A stretch of DNA of 64,000 nt, taken from assembly GCF_040147005.1 (NCBI RefSeq), contig NZ_JAMSHO010000001.1, positions 1,488,001-1,552,000 on the forward strand, written 5' to 3'. Under the pieces are notes generated by a model that saw nothing but the letters and a program-made list of their open reading frames with translations, did no database searches and was not told where the DNA came from. The position numbers were made by a program, and so were the translations under genes. Below are positions 63,575 through 64,000 of this stretch, in pieces. This stretch comes from Halomonas sp. H10-9-1 (GTDB lineage: Bacteria; Pseudomonadota; Gammaproteobacteria; Pseudomonadales; Halomonadaceae). How positions within the stretch are numbered: the first letter of the stretch is position 1; every line of letters starts with the position of its first letter.

Positions 63575-64000
63575 GTGAGCGAGCAGCCTGCCTGGCCCCT
63601 GGACGACCGCGGCGCCGCCTACGGTGACGGCCTCTTCGAGACCATCCTGGTCCGCGGTGGTCGCCCACTGCTGTGGGATGAACACCTGGCACGGCTGGCC
63701 CGGGGCTGCCACGTGCTGGGCATTCCCATGCCGCCCGAGCACGCGTTGGCAGCGCCCCTGGCCGAAGCGGGTCCGGGGCTTGAGGTACTCAAGCTGACGC
63801 TCACCCGGGGCAGCGGCGGGCGTGGCTATTGCCCGCCGGCGTCCCCGCGGCCACGGCTGCGCTGGCAGCTTGCCGAGTTTGTGCCCGTCGAGTCGCGCTG
63901 GCACTCGGGGGTGCGAGTGCGCCACTGTCGGCTACGCCTCGCCAGCCAGCCGCTGCTCGCCGGACTCAAGCACCTCAACCGCCTGGAGAACGTGCTGGCG
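63575..64000 (+). CDS. pabC: Aminodeoxychorismate lyase, N-terminal part
   Basis: The gene runs off the window; 142 codons are visible. LDDRGAAYGDGLFETILVRGGRPLLWDEHLARL is typical of class IV PLP enzymes, and the Lys in LAGLKHLNRLENVL is the expected PLP attachment site. It releases p-aminobenzoate for folate synthesis. GTG 63575 is used, with GAGGAGGG at 63557-63564; position after fabF is conserved in Pseudomonas and E. coli relatives. Confidence 0.9.
   Translation, partial: MSEQPAWPLDDRGAAYGDGLFETILVRGGRPLLWDEHLARLARGCHVLGIPMPPEHALAAPLAEAGPGLEVLKLTLTRGSGGRGYCPPASPRPRLRWQLAEFVPVESRWHSGVRVRHCRLRLASQPLLAGLKHLNRLENVLA

Overview
The window looks like chromosomal housekeeping DNA from a high-GC gammaproteobacterium. 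The gene content suggests Halomonas or another Halomonadaceae: a PHA phasin, TctCBA tripartite uptake, an SSS/NSS-type symporter, a methionine ABC transporter and Pseudomonas-like order around rne and the fab genes. This is inference from gene content and order; there is no rRNA gene to confirm it. I see no prophage, insertion sequence, CRISPR array or defence island.

Layout. 1-1100: end of an NSS-family symporter, then cobA. 1097-8002: a four-gene regulatory operon on the minus strand (IclR-type regulator, TctD/TctE-like two-component system, solute-binding protein), with all junctions overlapping by 4 nt. It diverges from tctCBA, and a perfect 26-nt palindrome lies between them. 8158-14403: PLD-family lipid enzyme, YihY/BrkB membrane protein, spermidine-synthase-like methyltransferase fold, a catalytically degenerate pseudouridine synthase, a coiled-coil membrane protein, and the Fe-S carrier apbC. 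14505-18948: dcd, then purMN (minus), then PerM-like permease and hda. 18962-26916: a lipoprotein, a phasin, fumC, an EEP-family phosphatase, a histidine phosphatase, divergent glpD and glpK, and two identical tRNA-Val(GAC) genes. 26979-30546: msrC and the metNIQ operon. The metNIQ leader carries a complete control module (promoter, SAM-II-type riboswitch with an extra hairpin, intrinsic terminator). 30721-36615: ribE, then nucleobase salvage (NCS2 permease, apt, gpt, ung, upp, uraA). 36773-38899: agmatine catabolism (aguA, aguB). 39147-52000: envelope biogenesis (single Lol permease plus lolD, DUF2062, comEC, exbB, exbD, msbA, lpxK, Trm112 protein, kdsB, LMW phosphatase, murB). 50975-58037: rne, rluC, HAD phosphatase, sppA, yceF. 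58139-64000: yceD, rpmF, plsX, fabD, fabG, acpP, fabF, and the start of pabC.

How the genes work together. The right half is a largely co-directional envelope and fatty-acid block: lipoprotein export, lipid A synthesis and flipping, peptidoglycan precursor reduction, and fatty acid initiation and elongation are adjacent. The middle is a salvage block in which free purine and pyrimidine bases are imported and converted to nucleotides. The left part handles carboxylate uptake under an unusual stacked regulatory operon.

Most noteworthy are the metNIQ riboswitch module, a run of short tandem repeats at gene ends and inside kdsB and rne, a probable leaderless yceD mRNA, a dispersed palindromic intergenic element, and several homologues that have lost an expected catalytic or structural part. 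All calls come from reading the sequence; no database search was run.
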